Shown here in pieces: positions 1 through 10,600 of a stretch of 64,000 nucleotides of DNA. Numbering within the stretch: position 1 is the stretch's first letter; the number at the start of each line of letters is the position of its first letter. The position numbers and the translations under genes are program-made. The notes under the pieces were generated by a model, which had not been told where the DNA came from, searched no databases, and saw nothing but the letters and a program-made list of their open reading frames with translations. The stretch comes from Plasmodiophora brassicae (Eukaryota; Endomyxa: Phytomyxea; Phytomyxea; Plasmodiophorida), in the NCBI GenBank assembly GCA_036867785.1, contig CP145423.1, positions 744,001-808,000 on the forward strand, written 5' to 3'.

Positions 1-960
1 GGGACGTCACAGAGATCTCTTGAACATCCTTTCGGGGAAGGTTTCAAAGAAGGACGCGATGGTGGCCACCGCGCAGGAGATGCTGATGGAAGACGACGTC
101 GATGATCGACAACAAGGACAGAGCGTGCAAGGCTCAACGATCGTCCTGCAGATGAACAAGGCGCCGACCTTGAAAAGCATGGACCGCAAGGCCGTCACGA
201 CGTTCATGGCCGAGCTGAAGACGTATCGGAATCACTTCCGGGACGATCCGAACGCCAAGGGCCAGATCCCGCGGTCAGTGAGGAGTATGATCGACCCCGG
301 TCTGCTCAGGGCGATCTGCAAGTGGGAACTCGGCAAGGACGCCGAGGGGGTGACGGAGAGCGACCTGATGGACTGGATGAAGAGGCATCTGGAGCAGGAT
401 CGCTCGACGGACGCGAACATCGACCGGGAGATGCGGAAGCTGGCGATGAAGCTGACCATCACCACACCGGCGGCAAGGGTCGTGAACCTCGTGCAGCAGT
501 ACGAGGAATTGGTCGCGCGCAACGGGTGGCAGGACCTCTTCACGTCCCGGGAGGGACGGAAGAACCTGGTCAAGTACCTACTGGGTGCTGTGCGCCCATC
601 CGGCTTGCAAGCGCTCATGCGGACCCTCGTCATGAAGCGCCAGACCGATCTCCAGAAGGACCCTTTGGAATTCTATCGGGTGCTGAAGGAACGGGCTGCA
701 TCGTATGAGGAGACGATGTTGTACATGGAGCCGGGACGTGAGGATGGCAAGGGGAAGGGAAAGGCCAAACCCACCCCGAAGAAGCGAGGGGCGCGATGGA
801 GGCCGGGACACGAAACGACACCGGAAGGACCTGCGATGCTTCAACTGTGAGGAGGTTGGACATCCAGCGTTTCGTTGCCCGAAGAAGCCTACCAAGAAGC
901 AGGTCGCAGACCTGCTGAAGGATCGCCGCAAGGTGCCAACGGGAAGGGATGGACCCCGTA
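1..960 (+). mobile_element. gag part of the Ty3/gypsy remnant
   Basis: A helical capsid-like region is followed near 834-890 by a CCHC zinc knuckle (C-F-N-C then G-H then C), the usual nucleocapsid signature. The first codons lie outside the window. Treated as a fossil part of the element. Confidence 0.8.
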
Positions 961-1049
961 AGGCCAAATCTGATAAAGATGACGACCTGTCAGAGTACCC
1001 ATGGCTTCCAGTGGTAGGAAGGGTGTCGGAGGAGGCGCGGAGGACAGGG

Positions 1050-1418
1050 GACCAAATAGTCGTCCGTGTAAACGGACATGAGGAAGACTACGTTGGGATC
1101 CTGGACAGTGGAGCGACATCGGTGGACGTTCTGATGCCATTGACCATAGCGCGCGAGCTGATGGAACGGGACCCATTGTTAACAATGGAGAACCTCCAGA
1201 AGCCGGAAACGTTCTGTCTGGTAGACAGAGAAACGAAGCACACAGCCTACCATGTGATGATACTGGATCTGGGACTGACGACGACGGCAGGCGAACTGAT
1301 CACTCGCCGGCGCCGATGCCTTGTATGGGATATTCCTGAAAAGGAAATCATCCTAGGGGAGAGGCTGTTGGACGACTTGGGTATCCACCCAAAGAAGGCC
1401 CTGGACGTACTCATTTAG
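1050..1418 (+). mobile_element. aspartic protease part of the Ty3/gypsy remnant
   Basis: The segment carries the retropepsin-type DSGA motif near 1108 in a hydrophobic context, between the zinc knuckle and the reverse transcriptase. Confidence 0.7.
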
Positions 1419-1445
1419 AGCACTCCGAAGAAGGGGAATGACGTC

Positions 1446-3095
1446 ATGGATGAAGTGCACGATATGGCAAACGAGGTGCCACCTCTCTGGGAAGGGGAGG
1501 AAGAGGAAACAGAGGATGTGAGGATCGGAACCGATTCCACAGACTCCCTGGAAAGGGAGATGGACGGGATGGTCGAGCGCGCATTGAGGAATGGCCTACC
1601 GCAAGCGATGGTGAAATCGCTTCGGAAACTCGTCAGAAGATATAGGGACGTTTGGCGTATGAGCATCGGACCTGATGGTCCAGCCAGGGTTACACCATTT
1701 GTCACGGAGCTGAAACCGGATGCGGAACCTTACAGGTGCCGAGCCAGAAAGTACAGTATGGAGGACAGTGCTTTCATGGAGGAATTCGTCGCCCAATTGA
1801 AGAAGTATGGCATCGTTTTTGAAAAGTACAACGCGAAGTGGGCTTCACCGGTGGTGGTGGTGACGAAGCCAGGGGGCGGTAAGCGGTTCTGTGTTGATCT
1901 CAGAGCTGTTAATGCCAAATGTGTCGCCGTGGCGTGGCCAATGCCACATCAGGAGGCGATACTGAGGAACCTGGCAGGCTCGAGGTTCTGGTTTAAGCTA
2001 GACGCGTTCAAAGGCTTCTGGATGATGCCGCTGGATGAAGCGTGTCAGGAGATCTTCTCCTTCATGACAGATAAGGGGGTGTATAAGCCAACGAGGTCGA
2101 TGCAGGGGGGAATGAACTCCGCCCCTCAGTATCAAGGGAGGATGTTTGAGGTGTTCGGGGAACTTATGTTCCACAAACTAGTCATATGGATCAATGATCT
2201 AATGGGGCATGCCCAAAGGGAGGATGATTGGTTCCGAACGTTGGAACGGACTCTGATGCTAGCCGAACGGCACAGCATCAATTTCAACGTGGAGAAGTGT
2301 GAGCTCTTCACAACAGAGGATCGGTTCTGTGGGAGGATATTCACGCCAGAAGGGGTAAGGCACGATCCTGCGAGGATTGAGGCTTTAATGGCGATACCAC
2401 AGCCGAGGACGGCAAGGGACTTGCAACAATTCCTTATGGCAACTCAGTGGATGAGTAGGTCCATCCCTGAGTACAACAGGAAGGTACACCTGTTACAGAG
2501 GATATACGAGGATGCAATGAAGGACCGACCTGGCAGGACGAAAGCCATTGCCAGGAGGGTGCGATTGTGCAAATATGGATGGTCACCCGAACATGCGCTG
2601 GCATTCGAGAAACTGAAGATGGCAGTGGCGGACACGGTCCAACTAGCGTACCCGCGAAAGGACCGGATCCAATGCCTATTCTCAGATGCAAATGAGGTTA
2701 ACAGCGCGGCGGTAGTCACACAGATTCCGCCTGAGGACTTGGGTAAACCAGTGCATGGGCAGCGGCATGAACCGCTGGGTTTCGTCGGACACAAGTTCGC
2801 GGGCCCAGAGCGGAACTGGTCCACGGTGGAGAAGGAAGGTTTCGCGATCAAGGATGGGATTGACAAACTGGACTATCTCGTTACAACCAACGAGCAGTTT
2901 CGTTTGTTCACAGATCATAGGAACCTCGTGAGGATATTCTCACCAACGGACGTGCCAAAGCCAACGGCGCAGAAACTGCAACGATGGGCACTGGACATAC
3001 AGAGGGTCAACTACGTCATTGAACACATTGCGGGGGGAGGACAATGTGTGGTCGGATCTGATGACGCGGTGGGGTGCACCGGACGGTGGCCCTGA
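1446..3095 (+). mobile_element. reverse transcriptase and RNase H part of the Ty3/gypsy remnant
   Basis: The predicted protein reads through the finger and palm motifs of Ty3-type reverse transcriptase (for example CVDLRAVN and FSFMTDKGVY) and then an RNase H domain around 2670-2960. This is the longest open part of the element. Confidence 0.85.
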
Positions 3096-3224
3096 CGACC
3101 AGCACATAGAGGTACGCACGATCAGGAGGATATCGCTTCAAATTGAGGACGGATATCGGGTACGGCCGTTACAAAGGAAGGAATTCCAATGGCCGACCGT
3201 GGACGAAATCCGTAAGGCTCAGAG

Positions 3225-4803
3225 GTAATGGCTCAGAGGAACGAAACGACCGAAGAATGGTGATGATCTCTTCGTCACAGGGAAGGGACAGGTGATCATA
3301 CCTGACGAATGCAATGAGCTGAAGCTGCAGCTATGCGCTATTGCTCATGCGGGCGGAAACAGTGGGCATCTAGGACTGAAGGCCTCGTTGAGGAAGTTGG
3401 GGGAGTTCTGCCATTGGGTACACTGCAATGAGGACATGAGGAAGTTCTGCAACGCGTGTTTGAACTGTCTACCGACAAGGGGCGGGGTTAGGATTCCCAG
3501 GCCATTGGGAACAGCTGTTCATGGTGTCAGGCCGAATCAGGTGATTCACTTGTGTCAGGCGTCGACATAGCAGGTCGGCGCCGGAATAAAGTCCGTGCGA
3601 GCGAGGACCGACGGCAGTCGGTCAACGCGTCGTCGTTGAGTCGTGACAGTTTGATACATGATGGCGGCTCAGAAGGGCGGAAGACGTGATCTACAATGGA
3701 ACCTGATAATCAGGGATGATCTGTCTGGCATGGTCAAGATTACTCCTGACCATACACCCAATGCGGAAACCACTGTAGAGGCACTGCTCGAATGGAGGGC
3801 CATCTTCGGAACGTTTGAGTTGATGGTGTCAGACATGGCGTCTTGCTTTCTGGCAAACGTTGTGAAGGAACTGGCGCGTCGATGTGGATTTGCTCATCAC
3901 CCGACTGTTGCCTATGGGCATTACAGTAATGGATCAATTGAGGTGATCAACAGGAACTACTTGCAACTAATCAGAGCACTTCTGTCTGAATTGCAGTGGG
4001 ACAAATACGATTGGCCATGGTTGAACCACAACATTGAACACACGATCAATCACAGGTCGCAGGCGCGTACCAACGGGAATGCGCCAGTGACAATGATGAT
4101 GGGACGTCAACCAGACAACCCGCTGAAGCAAGTGTTCAAGAGGCCAGGGGATGAGAAGTATGGGGAAGCTACACTCTCAAAGGAGCATATTCAGGAGCTA
4201 GTCATGCAATTGCAGACGTCGCTGAATGAAATGCACAAGGGAGCAGTGCAGCAATCGAAGAAAATCCGAGCCGTACACAGGAAGAGGAGCGACGCGTACC
4301 GACGAGCTACTGCACCGAATTTTCAGATCGGTGACTATGTGCTCATCGGATTGCCTGAACCGGGTAAGGTTCCGGGCAAGAAGCTCTTTATGAAGTGGCG
4401 GGGCCTATATCAAATAACTGATAGCCACGAGAACTACACCTACGAGGTGAGGAATATGTTCAATGAGACGGACACTCGAACCGTTCACGGGGACCGCGTT
4501 CGCCTCTATGAACATGGCAAAGTGAATGCCACTGAGGAACTGAAGCGACAGATGGATTATGACAATGAGCGTTTCGCCATTGAAGTCTTCAAGGACTGCA
4601 GGCACATTCCGGAGACAGGGGAATTGGAATTGTTGATCGGATGGAAGGGTTTCTCTGAGGCGGAGGATTCATGGGAGCCAATCTGCAGGTTGGCGATGGA
4701 TGTACCGAAGCTGGTGAAGGCACATGCCGCCAGGATGAGGAAGGAGAAACATCACCTTGCTGATGAGGTTAAGGAGTTACTTAAGGCGGAAGGAGTCCAG
4801 TAG
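3225..4803 (+). mobile_element. integrase and chromodomain part of the Ty3/gypsy remnant
   Basis: An H2C2 zinc-binding segment (about 3340-3475) precedes the integrase core (about 3660-4100) and a basic C-terminal region. The last 50-60 residues form a chromodomain (LLIGWKGFSEAEDSWEP), which targets such elements to chromatin. Confidence 0.85.
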
Positions 4804-4908
4804 GCTAGTCATGCTTTTTTCCCGGATGCGCGCTGGGTTATTTTAATGCCGATGGCCATGTGACGACAGAAGCCAAAACTGTGTTCTACGAAGATTGAGA
4901 CTTAATAG

Positions 4909-5982
4909 AGTTATCCGTAAACTTGCTGTCAGTTTCTCACAGCTGTGGCTTTCAGTTACAGCTGGCACTCAGTTTTTTCGTTTATCCGCAAACCTGATCA
5001 ACTTAGTGTGACTGACTATCAGTCTGAGACTCCAGCGTGGGTACACCAAGAACCTCTACGTATGGGATGGAGATTATTGACAAGTGCGAAGGGCCTTTAT
5101 CGAATACACTTGATCATTACAGCCCCATAAGGATACGGGTCTGCTGCCTGAACTCCTCGTCCGAAATGACGCCCGCAACACGGAGCTCCTTCAGGTTTGC
5201 GAGTTGCGTTTGCTTGATCTGGGCCTCGGTTAGGCGACCTCGATCGTGCATCGATTTCGCGATCTGCGTCAACGCCAATGGCCTGGGATAACTGAGCCTG
5301 CGCCTTGTTCTTGAGAGCTGCCGTGTCGGGGGGAGATGGCGACTCAACCCGGGGCTTCGTCTTTTCCGGCATCTGCCTCTGCACGATCGAGTCACGCAAT
5401 TGGATGACGTTCCTCTTGCAGTGTCTCGATTACCGACTTGGCGTAAAGCTCCCGTTTCGGTACGTTCTCCGTGTTTGAAGTACCGGGCTTTCGCTCGAGG
5501 AGCGTGTCGCGAAGGCGAACCTTTAAAAATCGCCTCGCAGAACGTCGAGCGGCAAACTTTTGTCGGTAGTCAGCGTATACCTTGAAACGCAAATCAGTTA
5601 CAAGAGCACGAGAGGTCCTCATGAACCTGACCTGTTTCCAGACCGCTCCTGGAACTACTTGCGTCACGCCTTCTTGCGGCCGTCGCAACTCCCGAAGCTT
5701 CTTTGCTTTCGGCTTGGATTCGGACTGCTCGGGCTGGTCATGACCTTCTGGTCCCGCAGCCACTTGACCACAGGTCTTGCTCTCGCTGGAAGACGACGAC
5801 GGCGTGTCCAAGGCGTCCACCGCAACTCACAGTGAAGTTGAAAACTTTTTGGGGACCGTCCCAGAGGCCTTTCAAAGTTTGACTGTGAGTCTATATCTGG
5901 AACCTCCTGACGAGGCCGCGCACGCATTCTGATGGTGAACAGACTGTGACTCGCTGTCAGTATAGGGGGTTTACGGATAACT
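4909..5982. mobile_element. 1.07-kb DNA element with terminal inverted repeats, inserted in the retroelement's 3' region
   Basis: The ends are a perfect 14-bp inverted repeat, AGTTATCCGTAAAC at 4909-4922 and its complement at 5969-5982. An imperfect extension of about 30 bp further in shares the CTGTCAG and TCACAG blocks. TAG flanks both sides (4906-4908 and 5982-5984) and could be a short target duplication that overlaps the end by one base. No transposase family is recognised. The interior codes, on the minus strand, for a basic protein described separately. Confidence 0.7.
5097..5927 (-). CDS. Basic protein coded inside the inverted-repeat element, SHOCT-like C-terminus
   Basis: Open minus-strand stretches in three frames (5664-5927, 5392-5820, 5097-5399) cover the interior of the element. 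They read as an Arg/Lys-rich protein and probably represent short exons of one gene or a decayed gene; I could not fix the splice sites. The last stretch, ending at 5117, is LKELRVAGVISDEEF, which resembles the SHOCT short C-terminal domain (typically LKELhDAGilTdEEF). SHOCT is known mainly from bacterial and phage proteins as an oligomerisation module, so the match is suggestive only. No DDE or tyrosine-recombinase motif is visible, so how this element moves is unknown. Confidence 0.4.
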
Positions 5983-6083
5983 AGTAATTATGTTAATTCG
6001 ACTATATTAAGGAGGAGACATGATTAGGATACACCACCACTGAAGACACCTGCAAGGAGGAGCATTTCTTTGAAGGAGGGGAA

Positions 6084-6250
6084 TGTGCCGGCTCCAAGCT
6101 ATAAGACAAGAATAGCTGTGATCCGGCTAGGCCGCCCTAAGAATGACGGACATGCACGGAGTCCGCACGGCGTCCGTGGGAGCTGCAGGTCGAGGACACA
6201 GACGATTATATTGGTCGTTTTCATCCAAAATGAAATTTTCTGCGTCAGTT
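6084..6250 (+). repeat. Possible start of the Ty3/gypsy 3' LTR
   Basis: A purine run (GAAGGAGGGGAA, 6072-6083) immediately precedes TGTGCC, as expected where a polypurine tract meets a 5'-TG LTR end. Without the 5' LTR in the window there is no second copy to compare, so the right-hand limit is unknown. Confidence 0.3.
6155..6178. promoter_or_regulatory. Degenerate pair of CACGGASTCCGTG-type motifs
   Basis: CACGGAGTCCG is followed directly by CACGGCGTCCGTG. The same paired motif precedes three host genes farther right (52772, 56584, 59669). Here it lies about 110 bp upstream of the gene at 6292, farther than in the other three cases, so a role is less certain. Confidence 0.35.
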
Positions 6251-6291
6251 GACAGCCGTGGATCCAAGTATCGCGACGGCATTTTTTGGTG

Positions 6292-7455
6292 ATGACTGGT
6301 CAGGATCGCTCCGGATCATCACCAAACTCCGTACGTCAGCCTGCGATCAGCGCGCTCAGGTTGCCAGCTGTTCGACCAGCGATGGCGTCGTCTGGACCTG
6401 GGGATAGTGGATCAACCGCCAATGAGATCCTCGAAGGAGACGATCGTGTTCATGTCACACTTGACGTGATTGTGAAACCGTATGTAAGCATACAGCCGCG
6501 GAACACGTTGTATCACGTTCTAGGCCAATTCGACGTCGAAGTGGCCACCGTTGGCGACTTTACAGACGCCGTACTTGGTCTCGTTCAAGAAAACGTAGAC
6601 GGCCTGGCTCGCAAGTCATCTGACGACGACTCGACGTATATACTTGCTAAGGAGACCGTAACGTTAACGTCACTGGACCAGTTTGTTGCCATCAAACACA
6701 ACAATCACTTCTACGCCTTCCACCGTCCACATGGCGAGGATCACCGAGATCCAATGCGTACCCCAACTGTTGTGCTAACGTTCAAATTGAAGTTAGTCAC
6801 TGAATGTTGTTCTTGGCATACAGGCATAACCAAGGACACGCTTAACCGCTGGAGTAAGGACGTCCCGAGTCTATTCATTTATCAGTACGGGAAAGAGCTG
6901 CGAAACGCATCGGACTTCAAGAAGTTTCAAGCGTCTGTGTTCTCGGCTCCGCAGTTGGACCGTGCTCGCGCCGCTGCCGATGAACAAGTGAGAGCGATCG
7001 AACGCCAACTGAAGGATCACTGGGGAACGGTATATCAATCCCAGTCAGCCAACTGGCGGATTTGGGCCAGTCGCATCGCGCGCGAGCCGGTCACACGTCG
7101 AGCTGCTTTGATCGAGGATCCGCCTCCATACGAAATCGTCCACCTCTTCGAGCACTCGCCACTACAAAATGGACCGTTGCTCACGACCCTCCGGGAAGAC
7201 AATTCCACAACGCTAGCGATTCTGGACACGATGGACGATCACTTGCAAGAGTTTCAGGACTTTATCCATCGCCAGATCGAGGCGTTTCGCGACAGCGTTG
7301 GGTGCCAGATGCGGCAGATGCGCGACACCGTGCGCCGACATCGACGAGTTGCTGAGGCGCTTAGGGCTAGTCTTCATCCCGAGGAACTTCCTGATAATCT
7401 GAACAGGCTGCAGAGGGCTCCCAATCAGAGTGATGTAGACCATGAGGATCAATAA
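6292..7455 (+). CDS. Unrecognised 387-residue protein, tail to tail with the mariner transposase
   Basis: The frame is uninterrupted from the ATG at 6292 to the TAA at 7453-7455, which lies two bases from the transposase stop on the other strand. The protein has a Ser/Pro-rich N-terminal ~45 residues, a mixed alpha/beta middle, and a helical C-terminal third rich in Gln, Arg and His (about residues 290-370) that could form a coiled coil. I recognise no family. The overlapping 3' ends suggest it is either the host gene next to which the transposon landed or a second gene of the transposon. There is an internal ATG at residue 28 that could also be used. Codon use resembles the neighbouring mobile DNA (less GC-rich) more than the housekeeping genes. 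Confidence 0.55.
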   Translation: MTGQDRSGSSPNSVRQPAISALRLPAVRPAMASSGPGDSGSTANEILEGDDRVHVTLDVIVKPYVSIQPRNTLYHVLGQFDVEVATVGDFTDAVLGLVQENVDGLARKSSDDDSTYILAKETVTLTSLDQFVAIKHNNHFYAFHRPHGEDHRDPMRTPTVVLTFKLKLVTECCSWHTGITKDTLNRWSKDVPSLFIYQYGKELRNASDFKKFQASVFSAPQLDRARAAADEQVRAIERQLKDHWGTVYQSQSANWRIWASRIAREPVTRRAALIEDPPPYEIVHLFEHSPLQNGPLLTTLREDNSTTLAILDTMDDHLQEFQDFIHRQIEAFRDSVGCQMRQMRDTVRRHRRVAEALRASLHPEELPDNLNRLQRAPNQSDVDHEDQ

Positions 7456-7457
7456 AT

Positions 7458-8640
7458 TTATTCGAATCCGGCCTCCGTCATGCGATTGGTGATGTCCTTG
7501 TAGGCGACGCCTGGATTGAACTTTCCGTTTGCGCCAAACCCACATTTCTTGAACAGACCTCTCATATCATATCTCCGAAACTTCTTGAGTTCCGTTAAGA
7601 TTACAACAGGGAGGTCCTTCGGTTTGACATTGCCTTCAGCATACCAACGCCTAAGGCTTTTCTTGACAAGACCGAACACAATCTCAATCGGGTTGAACAT
7701 CGGACAGTAGGCTGGCAGGAAGATGGGAATGATGCCGAGGTCCCGTAGGTACTCGACTATCGTATGATGGCAATGTATCCTGGCTCCATCCATGATCCAA
7801 ACCGATTGCCGCCCAGGATGCTTCTGAACTCGGCCGGACAGAGCATGCTCACGGACGCATTCGACAAATTTCTGACGATCGAACGTGCCCTCTGTGAGAA
7901 ATGTGCCTTCCAACCCATCACATCCGATGAAGCACAACAACGAGCTACGCGGCCTTCTGACGAATTCGCCTCTGAAGAGCAGTTCCTGGCCCTGCATAAC
8001 GCATGTTAGGGTCCTGTATACGGATAACGTTGGGGAACTCGTCGACAGACCTTAAGCGCATAACCCTTGCGACGTAGCATGTCCCGGTTGTCGAGGCCGA
8101 ACTCGTCAAGAAAGCACAGGCTGGAGTGGGTCCAGTCGATAGCGTTGAGTTCCTCGAAGAATCGGACGATGTCTGCTTCCTTGATCTGGATGGCTCGACG
8201 GACAATGAGCTATTCAACAGTAAGCCGAAACTGATAACCCATTCCTGTTCGAGTCGTACCTTTCGAGTAAAGCCGTATTCGCGAAGTATGCGCCAGATCG
8301 TGCTCAAACTGATGTCGTTCTTCCAGTTGATTTCGAATGCCAGCTTGGCTTCGTCAAGAAAGGACAAAGGGTTGGCGAGGAAGTAGTCCCTTATCCATTC
8401 GCGGTGTTCAGGCGTGTACTTCCGCTGCGACTCTGTTGCCTTACGGGATACGGCACCGGTGCGCTCGTACCGCTCGATCCATCTGCCGATCGTCGATGGC
8501 GCCTTGCGATACAAAAGGGCTATCTGATTCTGCTTGAGGCCGATGAAATAGTAGGCGTACAGCGCATGCAGTTTGGTGTTCTCTGTAGCATGTTGGCTTT
8601 CAATTGCTTCGGACACGTGTACACCATGAGCGGCCGCCAT
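7458..8640 (-). CDS. Tc1/mariner-family transposase with two spliceosomal introns
   Basis: DDE transposase that would cut and paste its element. An N-terminal helix-turn-helix region (LKQNQIALLYRKAPSTIGRW) is followed by the catalytic core: first Asp in LCFLDEFGLDNRDM, second in VWIMDGARIH, and the Glu in MFNPIE. The frame is interrupted twice, and both breaks are explained by introns: 8210-8259 (50 nt, GTACGA to TAG) and 7992-8050 (59 nt, GTCTGT to CAG, with CTAAC branch point). Removing both gives one frame of 357 residues, normal for the family, joining GYALK to GQELLFRGEF as expected. The ATG at 8640 is the first in frame. The copy therefore looks intact, and the introns match the host's in size and signals. 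Terminal repeats were not identified, so activity is unproven. Confidence 0.85.
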
Positions 8641-8655
8641 CTCCAACGCTGGCAC

Positions 8656-9395
8656 CTACGCGCTTTGCAATAATTTTGTAACTGAAAAAGAGGGAGCACG
8701 ACGCCACAGATCACATCTACAACCTTGAACGGGCGTTACATCGTCTGCTCGCGCTCGTGCAATCCAAATCAGGTATAACAACTAGTCTCAGGTCAACCAC
8801 TACCGAACAGGACACGATTGCGAAGACGGTTGTTTCTCGAGCTCCGTTTAATTGATCAGAATCGCCGCTACGTATCTTCTCTACCTGCTTGACTGAAAGA
8901 TTGCCACATCCCGTCCCTATATCTTCTGGAAGCTACAGGTTTCAAGTCAAACCAGCCGAGCAAGCGCGCTCGCGATAGTTGGGCACCAACAATCGCGAAA
9001 AAAATGCGTGGCGACGGTTGATAGTTGGGGCGATTGCATTTCGGACGGCAATCGCAATACTACACGGCTGATATACCATCACCGTTGGGACGTCACAGGG
9101 TGTACTCGCCGGCATTGCGCGAGTTGATCAACGACTTCCACTGCAGGTACCCAGACAAGCCAGGGCCTGGCCGTAAAGGGGGGGGGGGCAATGTAACGCC
9201 CAGTTCCGAGCGGCCTTAACCTCCCAGCTCCGAGCGGCCTTAAACCCATCCCGTCCGCCGCCGGGGACGTTACATCGGAGTCAGATCGAATTACAGGTTG
9301 TTATAGCTCGTATCACCGTTGTGCCTTCGCCTCGTCCCTCGACCTTCGACTTAGTCAGCGCAACAAACGGGTTGATCGGTCAAGCCCGAATTTCT
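8656..9395. other. Intergenic segment of about 740 bp with simple repeats
   Basis: No gene is supported. It holds a G-run around 9179-9188 and a 24-bp-period tandem pair (CCAGTTCCGAGCGGCCTTAA at 9200-9219 and the same with one change at 9224-9243). The stretch is less GC-rich than the gene regions and probably belongs to the flanks of the neighbouring mobile elements. Confidence 0.5.
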
Positions 9396-9399
9396 CCTC

Positions 9400-10600
9400 A
9401 GTTACGTGGGTCGCAACAAATTTGACGATGTGAAACTGGCAGAATGACCAGAAGATATCGGGCAATGTCGCTGTAAGGACCTCTTCGACGATACGGACCG
9501 CGTTCCAGCGATACATGATGCAAGCGTATCCTGAGGTCCTACTTGTTGACTCAACTCACAAGACCAACAGAAACGGGTATCAAGAATGTGTCCAGGACGG
9601 ATTGTGCTCCTTAAAACGCTAAAAGCCGTCAACGTACCGCAGTGGTGCAAATGTCAGGTTCTTTACCTTCAGAACGGCGGTCAGAATCTCTTTCGTTGAT
9701 GACGAATTCAAGGCTACAAAGAAGGGAAATCCGGACCCCAAACTTGTATGACCCAAGATGCCAAGCATTTGATACCCGTTTCTGTTGGTCTTGTGAGTTG
9801 AGACAACAAGTGGGACCTCAGAATACGCTTGCATCATGTCTCGCTGGAACGCGCTCGTCGTGTCTATTCCGTGATTATGTCTGCAACGTTTTCCGCTTAC
9901 GACGTGAACTGTTCCAACAAGGTTCTGATGTCATCGTCGCAGCCCGGGGGTCCAGATTCAGACGGGCGTTCAGATTGTGGATGTCTTTCATAATTATCCG
10001 TTTGCCTAGCGTGAACGATTCAACGTGCGAAAAACATTTGACGATATTAGCAGCATGCCTATGCGGGACGCCAACTCGTCTCGAGTCAACTTATTGTTTC
10101 CCTTGGTCTCGAGCATTATCGCGGCATCCTTGAACCTTCCGGTTTTCGGACAGCATGTCGTATGCGTCCTTATAGCATTCGTGCGAATGCCAGTGTACTG
10201 AAACTTCGTTAACCATTGTCAGGATTGATTTCACGATAAGCCTGACCTGCTCGACACATCGCAGGACGAAATCCTCCCTCCCCATGTCCCGTTTGGCAGC
10301 AAACTTTATGAATGCATTGCACCCGAGATACCTATAATACAATGTTAACCGTGAGGTTTGTCGTGAGCAGTTGGTGACACACCTGTAATTATGGCATGGA
10401 CGAATGCCGCTGCCCCGGGACCTTGCGACACCACCATGGGTACGCTCCAGAAGTACCATCTGATATTTAAGCGATGTGTTAGTACATCGCGACCCGACGG
10501 GCTGCTGTCCCGTATGCGAAACGGTTGGAACCTCGCATCGCAAATGATCTAATTGCAGCTTGGCATTCATGCCACGATTCAAATGTCGCTTCCCACGAAA
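9400..10600 (-). mobile_element. Mutator-like (MULE) transposase remnant
   Basis: On the minus strand the segments run in MULE order. First comes a zinc-ribbon-like CNAFIKF block with VHWHSHECYKDAYDM (about 10180-10320). Next is a linker containing IIMKDIHNLNARL (about 9970-10000). Last is the start of the catalytic core, THKTNRNGYQMLGILG with the GFPFFVALN strand (about 9680-9830). MULE transposases typically read VDSTHKTN-G at the first catalytic Asp; here that position is changed on the minus strand but kept on the plus-strand duplicate. Several stops and frame changes separate the blocks and no full-length frame exists, so it is a pseudogene. The family call rests on motif resemblance only. 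Confidence 0.55.
9500..9853. repeat. Inverted duplication of the MULE catalytic segment
   Basis: About 83 bp at 9500-9582 recur in reverse orientation at 9769-9853 with only a few differences. Both code for the same peptide around THKTNRNGYQ, one copy on each strand. The arms are 186 bp apart, so the segment could fold into a hairpin. Confidence 0.7.

Larger units (their letters stand above)
1..6250 (+). mobile_element. Ty3/gypsy (chromovirus-type) LTR retrotransposon remnant, 3' two-thirds
   Basis: The parts run gag, protease, reverse transcriptase, RNase H, integrase and C-terminal chromodomain, which is the Ty3/gypsy order; the chromodomain points to the chromovirus branch. The left edge is cut by the window, so the 5' LTR is not visible. 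A possible 3' LTR start lies near 6084, just after a purine-rich stretch. A separate inverted-repeat DNA element (4909-5982) sits between the last coding part and that point. The copy looks broken, with roughly three to five interruptions, and is moderately old: the protein families are still easy to recognise. Confidence 0.9.

Noticed and set aside
7458-8640. Mariner transposase as a decayed pseudogene
   Set aside because: Both frame breaks coincide with good introns and the three catalytic residues are in place.
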